Notes: generated by a model from the letters alone, not told the origin. 50,285 bases of DNA from Nanobdellati archaeon (GCA_016204275.1 JACQKZ010000003.1:1-50285), one strand, 5' to 3'; shown: positions 27,686 to 37,688, counted from the first letter of the stretch. Numbers and translations: made by a program.

Positions 27686-28326
27686 ATTATCTTATTCTTC
27701 ACCAAGAAATCCCGCACGATTTCAAAGATTATTTTGTGACCGTTTGAGTTTAGGTGAACGCCATCATACGATATAAATTTATTGCCGGCTTTCAGCTGTT
27801 CGTAAATATTTATGAACGGGATTTTTTCTTGCTTGCAAACCGACTTGGCACGTTTGTTATACTCTGCCATATCTTTATTTCTGCAGCAGAAATTTTTGTC
27901 CCAGTTGACAGGGTTTGTCTTAGACTCATCAACGGGACTTAAGCCGACAAATAAAATATAGCTTGCGTGCCTCTTGGCAATACAAAAAAGCTTTTTCAGA
28001 TTGCCTGCAAATTCGTCTTTTGGAACCCAGTTTGATTTCTTATTGCGTAAATATGATGCATCATTACTGCCGAGAGAGATTATTATTACAACTTTTGAAT
28101 CCTCTGCATCCATGCCTCTGGCAGCGCACTCTGCGTCAAAATGCTCAAGCCAGTGCGCTGTTGTGTGGCCGCTGATGCCACAATTATAAACAATATTAAT
28201 CTCATCAGAATATCTTTTAATTTTCTTTTCTGCAAATTTTCTCAGCCGTTGCACCCAGCCGCCCTCTGTATCCCAAGCGCCATAGGCTATGCTATCACCG
28301 ACAACAATAAAGTGCGCGAATGCCAT
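27682..28326 (-). CDS. SGNH/GDSL-family hydrolase
   Basis: From the internal Met: FIVVGDSIAYGAWDTEGGWVQRL, CGISGHTTAHWL, LGSNDASY, DGVHLNSNGHKII. Confidence 0.85.
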   Translation of the reverse strand: MAFAHFIVVGDSIAYGAWDTEGGWVQRLRKFAEKKIKRYSDEINIVYNCGISGHTTAHWLEHFDAECAARGMDAEDSKVVIIISLGSNDASYLRNKKSNWVPKDEFAGNLKKLFCIAKRHASYILFVGLSPVDESKTNPVNWDKNFCCRNKDMAEYNKRAKSVCKQEKIPFINIYEQLKAGNKFISYDGVHLNSNGHKIIFEIVRDFLVKNKII

Positions 28327-28376
28327 GCCAGCAAGGCGCGCCCAATATTTATTAACCTTTGCTTTAAGCAAATTAC

Positions 28377-28706
28377 ATGGAAATCGCTTGGAACGACTTT
28401 GAAAAAGTAGAAATCCGCGCAGGTACGATTTTATTCGCCGAAGAAAACAAGGGCGCAAAGAAGCCAGCCTACAAATTGAAGATAGATTTCGGTCCGCTTG
28501 GAATAAAGCATTCAAGCGCACAAATCACAGAACTTTATTCAGCAAAAGATTTAGTCGGGAAACAAATTGTTGCAGTCGTAAACTTCCCACCAAAGCAAGT
28601 CGCATCTGTAAAATCCGAGTGCCTCGTTCTAGGAGTTTTAGATGCGCAAGGAATAGTCCTGCTGCATCCAGAAAGAAAAGTTGAGAATGGTGGGCGAATC
28701 GCGTAA
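28377..28706 (+). CDS. csaA: CsaA-like tRNA-binding domain protein
   Basis: FEKVEIRAGTILFAEENKGAKKPAYKLKIDFGPLGIKHSSAQIT...LVGKQIVAVVNFPPKQVASVKSECLVLG. Confidence 0.85.
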   Translation: MEIAWNDFEKVEIRAGTILFAEENKGAKKPAYKLKIDFGPLGIKHSSAQITELYSAKDLVGKQIVAVVNFPPKQVASVKSECLVLGVLDAQGIVLLHPERKVENGGRIA

Positions 28707-28888
28707 TGGAAAAACTAACATTTCTGGTTGTCGGCATAATTTCATTGCTAATCACAATATCAGGCTTTGCCGCTGCGTTTTTCAACCAGCTGGCCTCCCT
28801 TCTGCTCATCGCGGCTGGCGGGATAACTTTTTGGCTTGTTCTCAGAAAGGCTAAAAAGGAGCCTTGGTTCGGAAAGCCTGCAAAATGA
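28706..28888 (+). CDS. Small two-TM membrane protein
   Basis: 60-aa hydrophobic ORF overlapping the csaA stop. Confidence 0.45.
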   Translation: MEKLTFLVVGIISLLITISGFAAAFFNQLASLLLIAAGGITFWLVLRKAKKEPWFGKPAK

Positions 28889-28913
28889 AAGTTCACATAA
28901 AAACACGAGCTAT

Positions 28914-31178
28914 TTAATATTTTTGGCGCAAATAATTCAGCGCACTTCCTGCTCTGAACCATTTTATTTGTTCCGAGTTAAAAGTGTGCAGGCCAGCGAA
29001 ACTATCTTCCGTTCCGTCTGCGTGGTGCAAAATTATTTCCAGATTTTTATTTGGTGAAAATTTAGCTAAGCCAATAATTGAAATTCTATCCGTTTCCTGC
29101 ACTTTATCATAATTATTTGGATTTTCAAATGTTAGCGGCAGCAATCCTTGTTTCTTTAAATTAGTTTCGTGAATGCGTGCAAATGATTTTGCAATTATGG
29201 CGACGCCGCCAAGATAGCGCGGCTCCATCGCAGCATGTTCTCTTGAAGAGCCTTCGCCATAATTTTCGCCGCCGACAACAACCCAATTTATTCCGGAATT
29301 TTTATAATCGCGTGCAACCTGTGAAATTGTTTCATATTTTTTAGTAAGCATAGCAAAACTAACTCCGCTTTGTCCGTTGAAGGCATTTATCGCGCCGGAA
29401 AATAAATTATCGCTGATTTTATCCAGATGCCCTCGGTACATGAGCCACTTGCCTGCTGGGCTGATGTGATCTGTGGTGCATTTGCCTTTTGCTTTGAAGA
29501 GCAGAGGCAATTTTAAATAATCATTGCCGTGCCAAGCAGGAAATGGTGAAAGTAATTGTAGCCGTGTCGAGTTTGGATTTACAATTACTTCTAAGCCAGA
29601 ACATTCAGTAACTGGCGCAACATATCCGCCAAAATCAAAAACAAATCCGCTTGCCGGCACCTCGGGGGCAAGCCCCGGTGAAATTAATTTTATTTTTTTC
29701 ATACCAAAAACAATTTCATCTGTAAGAGGATTGAAATCCAAACGCCCGGCGAGCGCGTAAGCGATAACTACTTCGGGGCTGGCAATAAATGCAAGTGTGT
29801 TTGTGTTTCCATCATTTCTTCCGGGAAAATTTCTGTTAAATGATGTTATGATTACATTTTTTTCATTCTTATTTAATTCGGCGCGATTCCACTGGCCAAT
29901 GCATGGCCCGCAGGCATTTGCCATTACAGTTGCTCCAATTGCTTCCAAATCCGCAAGCAGACCATCTCGTTTCAGCGTTTGGTAAATTTGTTCAGACCCT
30001 GGCGTTATGAGTAATGGAACAGCAGCTTTCAGGCCGGCTGCCCTTGCCTGCTTCGCAACATCCGCAGCCCTGCTAATATCCTCGTACGAGGAATTTGTGC
30101 ATGAGCCAACAAGTGCAGTGCTGATTCTTTTCGGATAATTTTCTTTTATCGCAGAGTTTTTTATTTCAGAAACTGGCCTTGCTAAATCCGGCGTGCCCGG
30201 CCCATTTATGTGCGGTTCAAGCGCAGATAAATCAATTTTAACAACTTCATCATAATATTTTTCCGGATTTTCCAAAACTTCTTTGTCTGGTGCAAGTAAC
30301 TGCTTGTGCGCGTCTGCCAGCCTTGCAAGCCCTTCGCGCCTTGTTGCCTGCAAATAAGTTTTCATTCTCGCATCGTAAGGGAAAACAGAAGTTGTCGCCC
30401 CGAGTTCGGCGCCCATATTTGTGATTGTTGCCTTGCCCGTGCAAGAAATAGATTCTGCCCCATGGCCAAAATATTCTATGACAGAATTCGTTCCGCCTTT
30501 TACTGTGAGCTGGCCACATAGTTTTAATATTATATCCTTTGGCGAGGTCCAGCCGTTTAATTTTCCAGTCAATTTTACTCCAATTGTTTTCGGATACAAA
30601 ACTTCCCACGGAAAGCCAGCCATGGCATCGACAGCATCCGCGCCGCCAACGCCGGAAGCAAACATGCCGAGCCCTCCGGCATTTGGTGTGTGTGAATCTG
30701 TTCCAATCAGCATGCCGCCGGGAAATGCATAATTTTCCAAAATCACCTGATGAATTATGCCTGCACCGGGTTTCCAAAATCCTATGTTGTATTTTTTGGA
30801 TGCAGATTCTAAAAAATCATAAACTTCTTCGTTTTCATTTAGAGCAGCTTGCAAATCTTTTTCAGCACCAACGCGTGCCTGAATTAAGTGGTCGCAATGA
30901 ATTGTTGTTGGGACAGAAACGCGCGGCTGGCCAGCAGTCATGAACTGCAGCAGGGCCATTTGTGCAGTTGCATCCTGCATAGCAACCCTATCAGGTCTGA
31001 GCGCGAGATAAGATTTTCCGGCAATTAATTCTGCACTTTCTGGTTTACTGAGGTGCCCAAAAATAAGTTTTTCAGCAAGCGTGAGCGGGCGATTTAGTTT
31101 TTCTCTTACGATTGCAAGCCGGCCTTCTATTTGTCTATACACTTCCCCAACAAATTCCGGCGTTGAGGCTATTTGCAT
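28914..31178 (-). CDS. acn: Aconitate hydratase (mitochondrial-like type)
   Basis: [91 protein letters not shown]. Confidence 0.95.
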   Translation of the reverse strand: MQIASTPEFVGEVYRQIEGRLAIVREKLNRPLTLAEKLIFGHLSKPESAELIAGKSYLALRPDRVAMQDATAQMALLQFMTAGQPRVSVPTTIHCDHLIQARVGAEKDLQAALNENEEVYDFLESASKKYNIGFWKPGAGIIHQVILENYAFPGGMLIGTDSHTPNAGGLGMFASGVGGADAVDAMAGFPWEVLYPKTIGVKLTGKLNGWTSPKDIILKLCGQLTVKGGTNSVIEYFGHGAESISCTGKATITNMGAELGATTSVFPYDARMKTYLQATRREGLARLADAHKQLLAPDKEVLENPEKYYDEVVKIDLSALEPHINGPGTPDLARPVSEIKNSAIKENYPKRISTALVGSCTNSSYEDISRAADVAKQARAAGLKAAVPLLITPGSEQIYQTLKRDGLLADLEAIGATVMANACGPCIGQWNRAELNKNEKNVIITSFNRNFPGRNDGNTNTLAFIASPEVVIAYALAGRLDFNPLTDEIVFGMKKIKLISPGLAPEVPASGFVFDFGGYVAPVTECSGLEVIVNPNSTRLQLLSPFPAWHGNDYLKLPLLFKAKGKCTTDHISPAGKWLMYRGHLDKISDNLFSGAINAFNGQSGVSFAMLTKKYETISQVARDYKNSGINWVVVGGENYGEGSSREHAAMEPRYLGGVAIIAKSFARIHETNLKKQGLLPLTFENPNNYDKVQETDRISIIGLAKFSPNKNLEIILHHADGTEDSFAGLHTFNSEQIKWFRAGSALNYLRQKY

Positions 31179-31229
31179 AGAAAAAATGAAATGATTAAAC
31201 TTTAAAAGCTTCCTGCGTGCCGTTGTTTT

Positions 31230-32504
31230 ATGAAAGTCTTAATTAAAACCTGGGGCTGCGCTGCCTCGCAATCGGACAGCGAAATTATGGCAGGCCTGCT
31301 TGCACAGGCAGGCCACCAGCTCGTGGAGCGGGACGAAGATGCAGACGTTGTTATTGCAAACACCTGCACAGTAAAAAACCGCGTTGAAGTTGACGAACTG
31401 AAAGAAATCAACAAATTAAAATCGGAAAACAAAAAAGTAATTGCAACTGGCTGTCTTGTGCAGGACAAGAAACATTTAGACAAATTGAATGGAATTTCTT
31501 ACATCGGGCTAAACAGCCAGGATGAAATAGCAAAATATGTCGATGAAGTTGCGCGGGGCGAAGTTGTCCATGTCTTCTCAGATAAAAAGTTAGACCGCGC
31601 TGGCCTGCCAAGAGTAAGAAGCAACCCAGTAGTTGAAACAATTCAAATCCTGCAGGGCTGTCTCTCAAATTGCACATTCTGCGCCACAAAGCTGGCAAAG
31701 GGAAACACTTACTCCTTCTCGGAAGCCAGAATTCTTGCGCAGGCAGAGTCAGCAATCAAGGCCGGTTGTAAGGAGGTCTGGCTAACATCGCAGGACAATG
31801 GTACTTACGGAATTGACAGAAAAACAAATATTGCAAAACTTTTACAAAAAATATGCAAACTTGATGGAAACTTCTTCATCCGAAATGGAATGTCAAATCC
31901 GCAGTGGGTAAAGAAATTCCTACCAGAATTAATTCAAGTTTACAAAAACGAAAAAATGTTTAGGTTCCTGCACATTCCAGTCCAATCTGGTAGCGATAAA
32001 GTTCTGCGCGATATGCGGCGCGGCTACACTGTTGAAGATTTTAAGAAAATTATTGACTGGTTTAGAAAAAATATTCCAGAAATTACCATTTGTACTGACA
32101 TCATTTGTGGCTTCCCAACCGAAACTGCTGAAGATTTCAACGAGACTTTAGAACTCATAAAATGGTTGCGGCCTGACGCTGTAAACATCTCGCAGTTCTG
32201 GCCGCGCCCCGGCACCAAAGCGGCCGAGATGAAACAACTTTCAGGGGCAGAAAAAAAAGAGAGAAGCCGGCAACTGACAAGGCTCTGCGATGAAATTACG
32301 CTAAAACAAAATGAAAAACGGATTGGTAGGACATGCAAGGCAGTTGTTGACGAGAAAAACGAAGATGGAACTTTTGTTGCAAGAAACGCGAGCTACAAAC
32401 CTATTTTGCTGAAAGATAAGCTCAAACTTGGCAATTTAATAACTGTAAGAATTAAGAGTGCTGAAACGAAGTATTTAGTCGGGGACTTTATTAGCAAGGT
32501 TTAA
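31230..32504 (+). CDS. CDKAL1/MtaB-type tRNA methylthiotransferase (radical SAM)
   Basis: [37 protein letters not shown] radical-SAM motif; C-terminal TRAM domain. Confidence 0.9.
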   Translation: MKVLIKTWGCAASQSDSEIMAGLLAQAGHQLVERDEDADVVIANTCTVKNRVEVDELKEINKLKSENKKVIATGCLVQDKKHLDKLNGISYIGLNSQDEIAKYVDEVARGEVVHVFSDKKLDRAGLPRVRSNPVVETIQILQGCLSNCTFCATKLAKGNTYSFSEARILAQAESAIKAGCKEVWLTSQDNGTYGIDRKTNIAKLLQKICKLDGNFFIRNGMSNPQWVKKFLPELIQVYKNEKMFRFLHIPVQSGSDKVLRDMRRGYTVEDFKKIIDWFRKNIPEITICTDIICGFPTETAEDFNETLELIKWLRPDAVNISQFWPRPGTKAAEMKQLSGAEKKERSRQLTRLCDEITLKQNEKRIGRTCKAVVDEKNEDGTFVARNASYKPILLKDKLKLGNLITVRIKSAETKYLVGDFISKV

Positions 32505-32538
32505 AACATTTTCTAGTTTATTTTAGCTGGGTGTTGAT

Positions 32539-33540
32539 TTGAAAGTACTGATAACTGGGGCTGGCGGATTCATGGGCTCGCATCTTGTTGACATGCTCGC
32601 GGACGCAGGCCACAAGGTGCATGGCACATACTACGGTTCCGTAAATTTAGTTAATGAGATAACCCAAGCCAAGCAAAGCTTGGCTGAGCCCAGCGAAACA
32701 AATAGTTTCGCTTGGGAAAATAGAGCAAGTTTAGTACAATGTGATGTTAGTAATTTTCCAGTTGTCCGCAGATTAATAGCGGACGTTCAGCCAGAGCAAA
32801 TTTATCACTTAGCAGCCCAGTCTTACCCAACAAAGTCATGGGATGACCCTTGGGATACGATCCAGACAAACATAATCGGAACGGCAAACGTGTTTGAGGC
32901 TGTCAAGGAATTAAAATTAAAGTGCCGCGTCCTAGTGGCTGGCTCGTCTGCACAGTACGGCTTTGTTGACGCGAAAGATGTTCCTATTAAAGAAGCACAG
33001 CCGATGAAGCCGCTGCATCCGTATGGTGTGAGCAAGGTTGCGCAAGAGGGTTTGGCATATCAATACTGGAAAAACTTTGGCATCGACGCGTTCACTATGC
33101 GAATTTTTAACACAACCGGCCCGCGTAAAGTCAACGATGTTTGTGCTGACTTTACAAAGCAACTCGCGGCGATTGACTTGGGCCTGCAAGAACCAATAAT
33201 AAAAGTCGGCAACTTAGAAACAAAGCGCGCGATTACCGACGTGCGGGATGAACTCCGCGGTTTCGTTTTAGCAATGCAGCACTGCAAGGCCGGCGAGGCG
33301 TATAACATCTCGGGCTCGCATGCATACTTGATTAAAGATATTTTGGAAACTGCGATCTCGTTCTGTAAAATAAAACCAAAAGTTGAAGTCGATCCGAAGC
33401 TGCTCAGGCCGACCGATGAAACAATAATATTCGGCGACTCAGCAAAATTTAAAGAAGCAACTGGCTGGCAACAGGAAATACCAATTGAAAAAACGATAGA
33501 AGATATGCTCAAATACTGGCGCGTTAAATTAGCAAAATGA
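32539..33540 (+). CDS. GDP-mannose 4,6-dehydratase/NAD-dependent epimerase family (TTG start)
   Basis: ITGAGGFMGSHLVDML; IYHLAAQSYPTKSWDDP; YGVSKVAQE; FNTTGPRK. Confidence 0.85.
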   Translation: MKVLITGAGGFMGSHLVDMLADAGHKVHGTYYGSVNLVNEITQAKQSLAEPSETNSFAWENRASLVQCDVSNFPVVRRLIADVQPEQIYHLAAQSYPTKSWDDPWDTIQTNIIGTANVFEAVKELKLKCRVLVAGSSAQYGFVDAKDVPIKEAQPMKPLHPYGVSKVAQEGLAYQYWKNFGIDAFTMRIFNTTGPRKVNDVCADFTKQLAAIDLGLQEPIIKVGNLETKRAITDVRDELRGFVLAMQHCKAGEAYNISGSHAYLIKDILETAISFCKIKPKVEVDPKLLRPTDETIIFGDSAKFKEATGWQQEIPIEKTIEDMLKYWRVKLAK

Positions 33541-34427
33541 AGGTTTCTGTTATAATAACTGCTTTTAGAGAGCCGAACACAGTCGGCAGGGCAATCGAAG
33601 CTGTGCTCAGAGACAACATCAAGCACGATTGCGAGATTATCGTAGCCTGCCCTGACAAAGAAACAAAAGACGTTGTTGATTTTTACGCGCGTAATCATAA
33701 AAATATAAAGCACTTCCAAGATCCAGGCAGGGGAAAATCTTACGCGCTGAATTTAATTTTGAAGGAAGTTAAATGCGACGTACTTATCTTAACGGATGGT
33801 GATGTTTTTGTAGGAGAAAATTCTATCGCTAATTTATTGAAACACTTCCACGACACGCGGGCTGGCATCGTGAGCGGCCGGCCAGTTTCATCAAGCCGAA
33901 AAGACACTATGCTTGGCTTCTGGTCGCATCTCTTGCTGGATGCTGGAGCCCATCTGGCCCGCAAGGAGAGCTTTGAATCTGGAAAGTTAGTGGAAGCTTC
34001 CGGATACCTGCTGGCCATGCGTTCCGGTATTTTAACGGAAATACCATTAAACGTGGCGGAGGATGCGATAATGCCATACTTATTTCAAAAAAAAGGCTAT
34101 AAAACAATTTATGAGGAAAACGCACCGGTTTATGTGAAAAACCCTGAAACTTTTTCTGATTTTGTTAAGCAACGGGTGCGGACTGCAAAGGCGCACGAGA
34201 ACCTGAAACGGATTGCGCCAGATTTTCCACGGGTTAAGAGCTTCTGGAACGAGATTCGCAAGGGGCCAGCCAGGGCGCTTGCTTACCCGAAGACGCTGAA
34301 GGAATTTTTCTGGGCATTACTGCTTTTTCCTGCGCGGCTTTACATCTGGGCGCTGGTATTTTACGAAGACAGGATTCTGAAAAAGCACTACGGAGATGGC
34401 TGGGATCGCGTAGAAAGCACGAAGTAA
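33537..34427 (+). CDS. Family 2 glycosyltransferase
   Basis: VSVIITAFREPNTVGRAIEAVL; LTDGDVFVGENSI; overlaps the upstream gene by 4 nt. Confidence 0.85.
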   Translation: MKVSVIITAFREPNTVGRAIEAVLRDNIKHDCEIIVACPDKETKDVVDFYARNHKNIKHFQDPGRGKSYALNLILKEVKCDVLILTDGDVFVGENSIANLLKHFHDTRAGIVSGRPVSSSRKDTMLGFWSHLLLDAGAHLARKESFESGKLVEASGYLLAMRSGILTEIPLNVAEDAIMPYLFQKKGYKTIYEENAPVYVKNPETFSDFVKQRVRTAKAHENLKRIAPDFPRVKSFWNEIRKGPARALAYPKTLKEFFWALLLFPARLYIWALVFYEDRILKKHYGDGWDRVESTK

Positions 34428-34458
34428 GCTTTAAATAACTAAAAATACATAACTCTGT

Positions 34459-34518
34459 ATGGGACGACGTGAAAATAACAGAAGAAAAAGAAGTATGAAA
34501 AAAAGACAAAATAAATAA
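34459..34518 (+). CDS. 19-aa Arg/Lys-rich micropeptide
   Basis: MGRRENNRRKRSMKKRQNK*; TATA-like TTTAAATA about 25 nt upstream of the ATG (leaderless); T-run after the stop. Confidence 0.45.
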   Translation: MGRRENNRRKRSMKKRQNK

Positions 34519-34522
34519 TTTT

Positions 34523-34786
34523 TTATTCTTTTAAGTGTACTAGGCTGACCTTTCTTACTACTGGCCTCCAGACTTGTGCCGGCAACCAGGCTGGCCTGTC
34601 TGTTGGCGCAGAGGCTTTCTTTCGTGAGCCCTTGAATGAATGTAACCGATCAGTTCCGCGCTCTCGCAGCCTTATGTCTGTAAATCCGCGGGTTGCTGCT
34701 TTCAGCGCTGCTCTTCGTGGCGAGCTGCCTGTAAATACGTGGTCTGTTTCCTTACTTCCTTGCACCAAAACGAAATATCTTGTCAT
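34523..34786 (-). CDS. MC1-family non-histone chromosomal protein
   Basis: RYFVLVQGSKETDHVFTGSSPRRAALKAATRGFTDIRLRERGTDRLHSFKGSRK...PAWLPAQVWRPVVRKVSL. Confidence 0.85.
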   Translation of the reverse strand: MTRYFVLVQGSKETDHVFTGSSPRRAALKAATRGFTDIRLRERGTDRLHSFKGSRKKASAPTDRPAWLPAQVWRPVVRKVSLVHLKE

Positions 34787-34886
34787 GTTTGTCCTCCAAA
34801 CTTATTGTTTTGGAAAAGAGGTATTTATAAAGTTTGTTGTTCGCCAGATTAAATCCAAATGGCTGGCATACCCACTGGACTGCTCA

Positions 34887-35456
34887 CTAAGATGCATTGG
34901 TTGGCTTAATCTCAACAAGTTTTGTAGTTGTCTTTGTAATATTCTTCAGCGGCGGCAGGACATCGTACTTGAATATGTATGGAGTAGGCAAGTCACCCTG
35001 CTGAAATTCGAAATAAAAAAGCTTTGTCTGGCGCGGGTCAATCACGTAGCCAAGTTGCGAGCTCTTTTTCTGGCCGGTCTTAAGATTTTCAAAGCTGGCA
35101 TTCATCCGGAAATAACCAGTCTCGGTATCCGTATTTTTAAGTTCTATCCGCGCAACTGTATATGCGCTATAATTATAATAGCGCGTGATGTTTGCAGCGT
35201 TTACGACAATAAATTTAAACGGCTCCTGTGTAACTTCTTCTGTCGGATATTTTACCAGCTCTTTTACAATAGTGCTCTCTGTTGTTTTATTAACAATTTG
35301 CAGGGCCGGCCACGAAAAAGTCAGGGCGATAATTGCAAAAACAACTGCCAAGACGCTTATGATTAAAATCGCCCGCGGAAGATCTGAGGCCCGCTTGCCA
35401 CAGGCGATGCAGAATTTTTTTCCCTTGATGCTTGAACCACAGTGCTGGCAATACAT
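34887..35456 (-). CDS. Zinc-ribbon, single-TM protein with extracytoplasmic domain
   Basis: MYCQHCGSSIKGKKFCIACGK then TM, then beta-rich domain. Confidence 0.6.
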   Translation of the reverse strand: MYCQHCGSSIKGKKFCIACGKRASDLPRAILIISVLAVVFAIIALTFSWPALQIVNKTTESTIVKELVKYPTEEVTQEPFKFIVVNAANITRYYNYSAYTVARIELKNTDTETGYFRMNASFENLKTGQKKSSQLGYVIDPRQTKLFYFEFQQGDLPTPYIFKYDVLPPLKNITKTTTKLVEIKPTNAS

Positions 35457-35538
35457 TTCGAAATTGCAGAATAACCCCGATATTTAAAGTTTTATGTGCT
35501 GGCTGCTATTGGTTTTGAATTAATGCTAGGCGCATTTA

Positions 35539-36285
35539 TTATTTGTTTTCTATTCTTGGCGCGAGAATGAACGACATGGCTAGCTTGTTTAGCGCCTTAA
35601 AGTCAAGCCTTAGCGGGTAGTCGGAACTGAACTGCACCGCAACAGTATCTGAAAGGGCTGCTGTGCGCGCCATTTTCTTCAAATATTCGACAGAGTATGT
35701 CGAGCGGACTGCGTCCTTTGCCGCAATCTGGAGCAGGGCATCGTTGCCCTTCGTCAGCTCTATGTGAACCTTGCTTCCTGTTTCGCCAGCAGAAATTACA
35801 AACGAAGCCTTGTCGGCCTCAAATGTCGCAGCGTCGCCGCCGATTGAAGCATCATCTATATAATCGCGAAATTCTGCCGCAACAAGTTCGGCAGTCGCCA
35901 TAAAGTCGAGCGCAGGAATTTTCCTCTCCTTACCCTCACGATCCAGCAATGGAATAAAAAATCGTTTTGTGGACTTGCTGTGCACTGTAATCTTGAGCTT
36001 ATTTTTTTCAGATGTCATAGAAATCGAGTCTGTTGGCTTCGCGCGCTTGAGGGCCTGCTTGAAGCTTTCGAGATTTATCGTAAACTCCTCCGGCGCTTCA
36101 ACTGTGTACTCTGTGAACGCGGACGGCAGTATGTTTAGAATAACCATTGAAATGTTCGCAGGGTCCATCGCCACAAGCTTGATGCCTTCCTTCTGGATTG
36201 AAAAAGTCGCTTCGGCAATAAAATCAGATAAGATGGAAGTTACTCCATTAAAAATCCTTGGCTCTGCTAATTTCAGGCTGAACAT
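35539..36285 (-). CDS. pcn: DNA polymerase sliding clamp (PCNA)
   Basis: ATFSIQKEGIKLVAMDPANISMVILNILPSAF...C-terminal LDFKALNKLAMSFILAPRIE. Confidence 0.95.
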   Translation of the reverse strand: MFSLKLAEPRIFNGVTSILSDFIAEATFSIQKEGIKLVAMDPANISMVILNILPSAFTEYTVEAPEEFTINLESFKQALKRAKPTDSISMTSEKNKLKITVHSKSTKRFFIPLLDREGKERKIPALDFMATAELVAAEFRDYIDDASIGGDAATFEADKASFVISAGETGSKVHIELTKGNDALLQIAAKDAVRSTYSVEYLKKMARTAALSDTVAVQFSSDYPLRLDFKALNKLAMSFILAPRIENK

Positions 36286-36371
36286 CGCACTGGCAATTTT
36301 AAAGAAATTTAAATGGTTTATGCAAGTAGAGAATATATATTGATTTATATATCAAACACGAGCGCCTTAAT

Positions 36372-36551
36372 CTAGGCATTGCCAGTCATCACAAAGTGCA
36401 TTGCCCACAAAGCAAAAAGCGCAATTGGAATGCCGAGCAAGATGATGGGCGCGCCCTGGCCTGCAAGCCAGCCAAACAGAATGCCAAGAAACAAAAGGCC
36501 TGCCTCTTCCAGTGTTATAATCTCCCTGCGAACGATTGAAAGTTTCTTCAT
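36372..36551 (-). CDS. Small two-TM membrane protein
   Basis: MKKLSIVRREIITLEEAGLLFLGILFGWLAGQGAPIILLGIPIALFALWAMHFVMTGNA*; just below the ORF-track cutoff. Confidence 0.55.
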   Translation of the reverse strand: MKKLSIVRREIITLEEAGLLFLGILFGWLAGQGAPIILLGIPIALFALWAMHFVMTGNA

Positions 36552-36552
36552 C

Positions 36553-36717
36553 TTATATTAGAGCTTCCACCGGCGCCGGGCAGAATGTACCTGAGGGCAG
36601 CCAGCCACCATGCAATCCATAATAAACTACGGCTACACCAATAATCACGCCGATTAAAATTATCACCAAATCAAGGCCGCTTGCAGTATGCATTCCCTGT
36701 GCTTTCTTGCCAAACAT
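36553..36717 (-). CDS. Small single-TM membrane protein
   Basis: MFGKKAQGMHTASGLDLVIILIGVIIGVAVVYYGLHGGWLPSGTFCPAPVEALI*; TATA box upstream; precedes 36372-36551 in an operon-like layout. Confidence 0.55.
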   Translation of the reverse strand: MFGKKAQGMHTASGLDLVIILIGVIIGVAVVYYGLHGGWLPSGTFCPAPVEALI

Positions 36718-36797
36718 AATACACCTCAATGAAGTTGATATGTTATTATATAAAAAGATATGTTACTATTAAGTATTCGTTAATAATTTGTTATCGT

Positions 36798-37148
36798 TTA
36801 TTTGTAGAAAACTTTTGCATAAAGTTCGCGGTCTATTTTACTGAAATCCTGCACGAAGTCTGCCAATATCTCAATTTCGCTGCCCGTGCCCATAACCTTG
36901 CCGAATACACGCACTGTCTGGCCTTCCTTTACTGCTTCGAAGGCATGTTGGTCATTTGTAAGAACTAGAACCCTTGCGTTGTTAAAGTCCACTATAAAAC
37001 TCTGTATGTCTGGGTTTTTGTTTATTACTGTGCCGATGAACGAGATGCGGCCCAAACCCTCTTTGATTTCTGAGATTGGCAGCTCGATGGCTGGCGCCCT
37101 GCGTATGACCTTTCTGTCGCCGACCTGTAACTCTGTGTCTTCTGGCAT
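36798..37148 (-). CDS. OB-fold nucleic-acid-binding protein (RPA-like)
   Basis: GRISFIGTVINKNPDIQSFIVDFNNARVLVLTNDQHAFEAVKEGQTVRVFGKVMG; start taken at MPEDTELQ. Confidence 0.6.
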   Translation of the reverse strand: MPEDTELQVGDRKVIRRAPAIELPISEIKEGLGRISFIGTVINKNPDIQSFIVDFNNARVLVLTNDQHAFEAVKEGQTVRVFGKVMGTGSEIEILADFVQDFSKIDRELYAKVFYK

Positions 37149-37214
37149 GCTACCACAATTTTGGCTGGCCCTAAATTTAAAGTTTATTGCTTTGTAATAC
37201 ACTAATGCTGCTTG

Positions 37215-37541
37215 CTAGCCAGACTTTCTCCAAGTGTTACTGCACTTAGTGCATCTGTAAAATTCTACTTCCGGAACTTCATCCGCGCCTGGGCCAGCTG
37301 CGCCAACCTGCGCAGTCCACCAATATGCCTTTTTATTCTTGCATTTGTCGCAGGTTGCATCAACAACGGGCTCGGTCGCCTTGATTTCCTTCGGAACTTT
37401 CTTAAGTTTTGGGTGCTTCTTATCGCCAGACTCTTTGATTATAAGTTTTTCCGCCTTCACGCGCTTGCCGCAACTCGGGCAGCTAAGTGTCTTGCCCTTG
37501 CCTGGCATCAAAAGTGCGCCGCACTTATCGCAAAATTTCAT
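37215..37541 (-). CDS. TFS (TFIIS-like) paralog with altered acidic loop
   Basis: MKFCDKCGALLMPGKGK zinc ribbon; CDKCKNKKAYWWTAQVGAAGPGADEVPEVEFYRCTKCSNTWR. Confidence 0.85.
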   Translation of the reverse strand: MKFCDKCGALLMPGKGKTLSCPSCGKRVKAEKLIIKESGDKKHPKLKKVPKEIKATEPVVDATCDKCKNKKAYWWTAQVGAAGPGADEVPEVEFYRCTKCSNTWRKSG

Positions 37542-37655
37542 ATATTTCCTCACCGTTTTGCGAAGTCGCTGATGCGACTATCACAAAACTTCATACATTC
37601 CTCACCGTTTTGCGAAGTCGCTGATGCGACTATCACAAAATTTCATATTGCTTCC
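37541..37655 (-). repeat. Tandem copies of the TFS 5' end with palindromic spacer
   Basis: Two copies reading ATGAA(A/G)TTTTGTGATAGTCGCATCAGCGACTTCGCAAAACGGTGAGG, encoding MKFCDSRISDFAKR*, directly upstream of the real start MKFCDKCG. Confidence 0.85.
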
Positions 37656-37688
37656 TGTTTTATCTTCCGCAAGATATTATTCTACTAT

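Noticed and set aside
29655-29682. CACCTCGGGGGCAAGCCCCGGTG hairpin inside aconitase
   Set aside because: Explained by the conserved-length segment [12 protein letters not shown]; no sign of an inserted loop or a duplicated flank.
30250-30777. 175-aa minus-strand ORF and several plus-strand ORFs inside the aconitase gene
   Set aside because: Alternate-frame shadows of a strongly conserved gene; composition is not protein-like.
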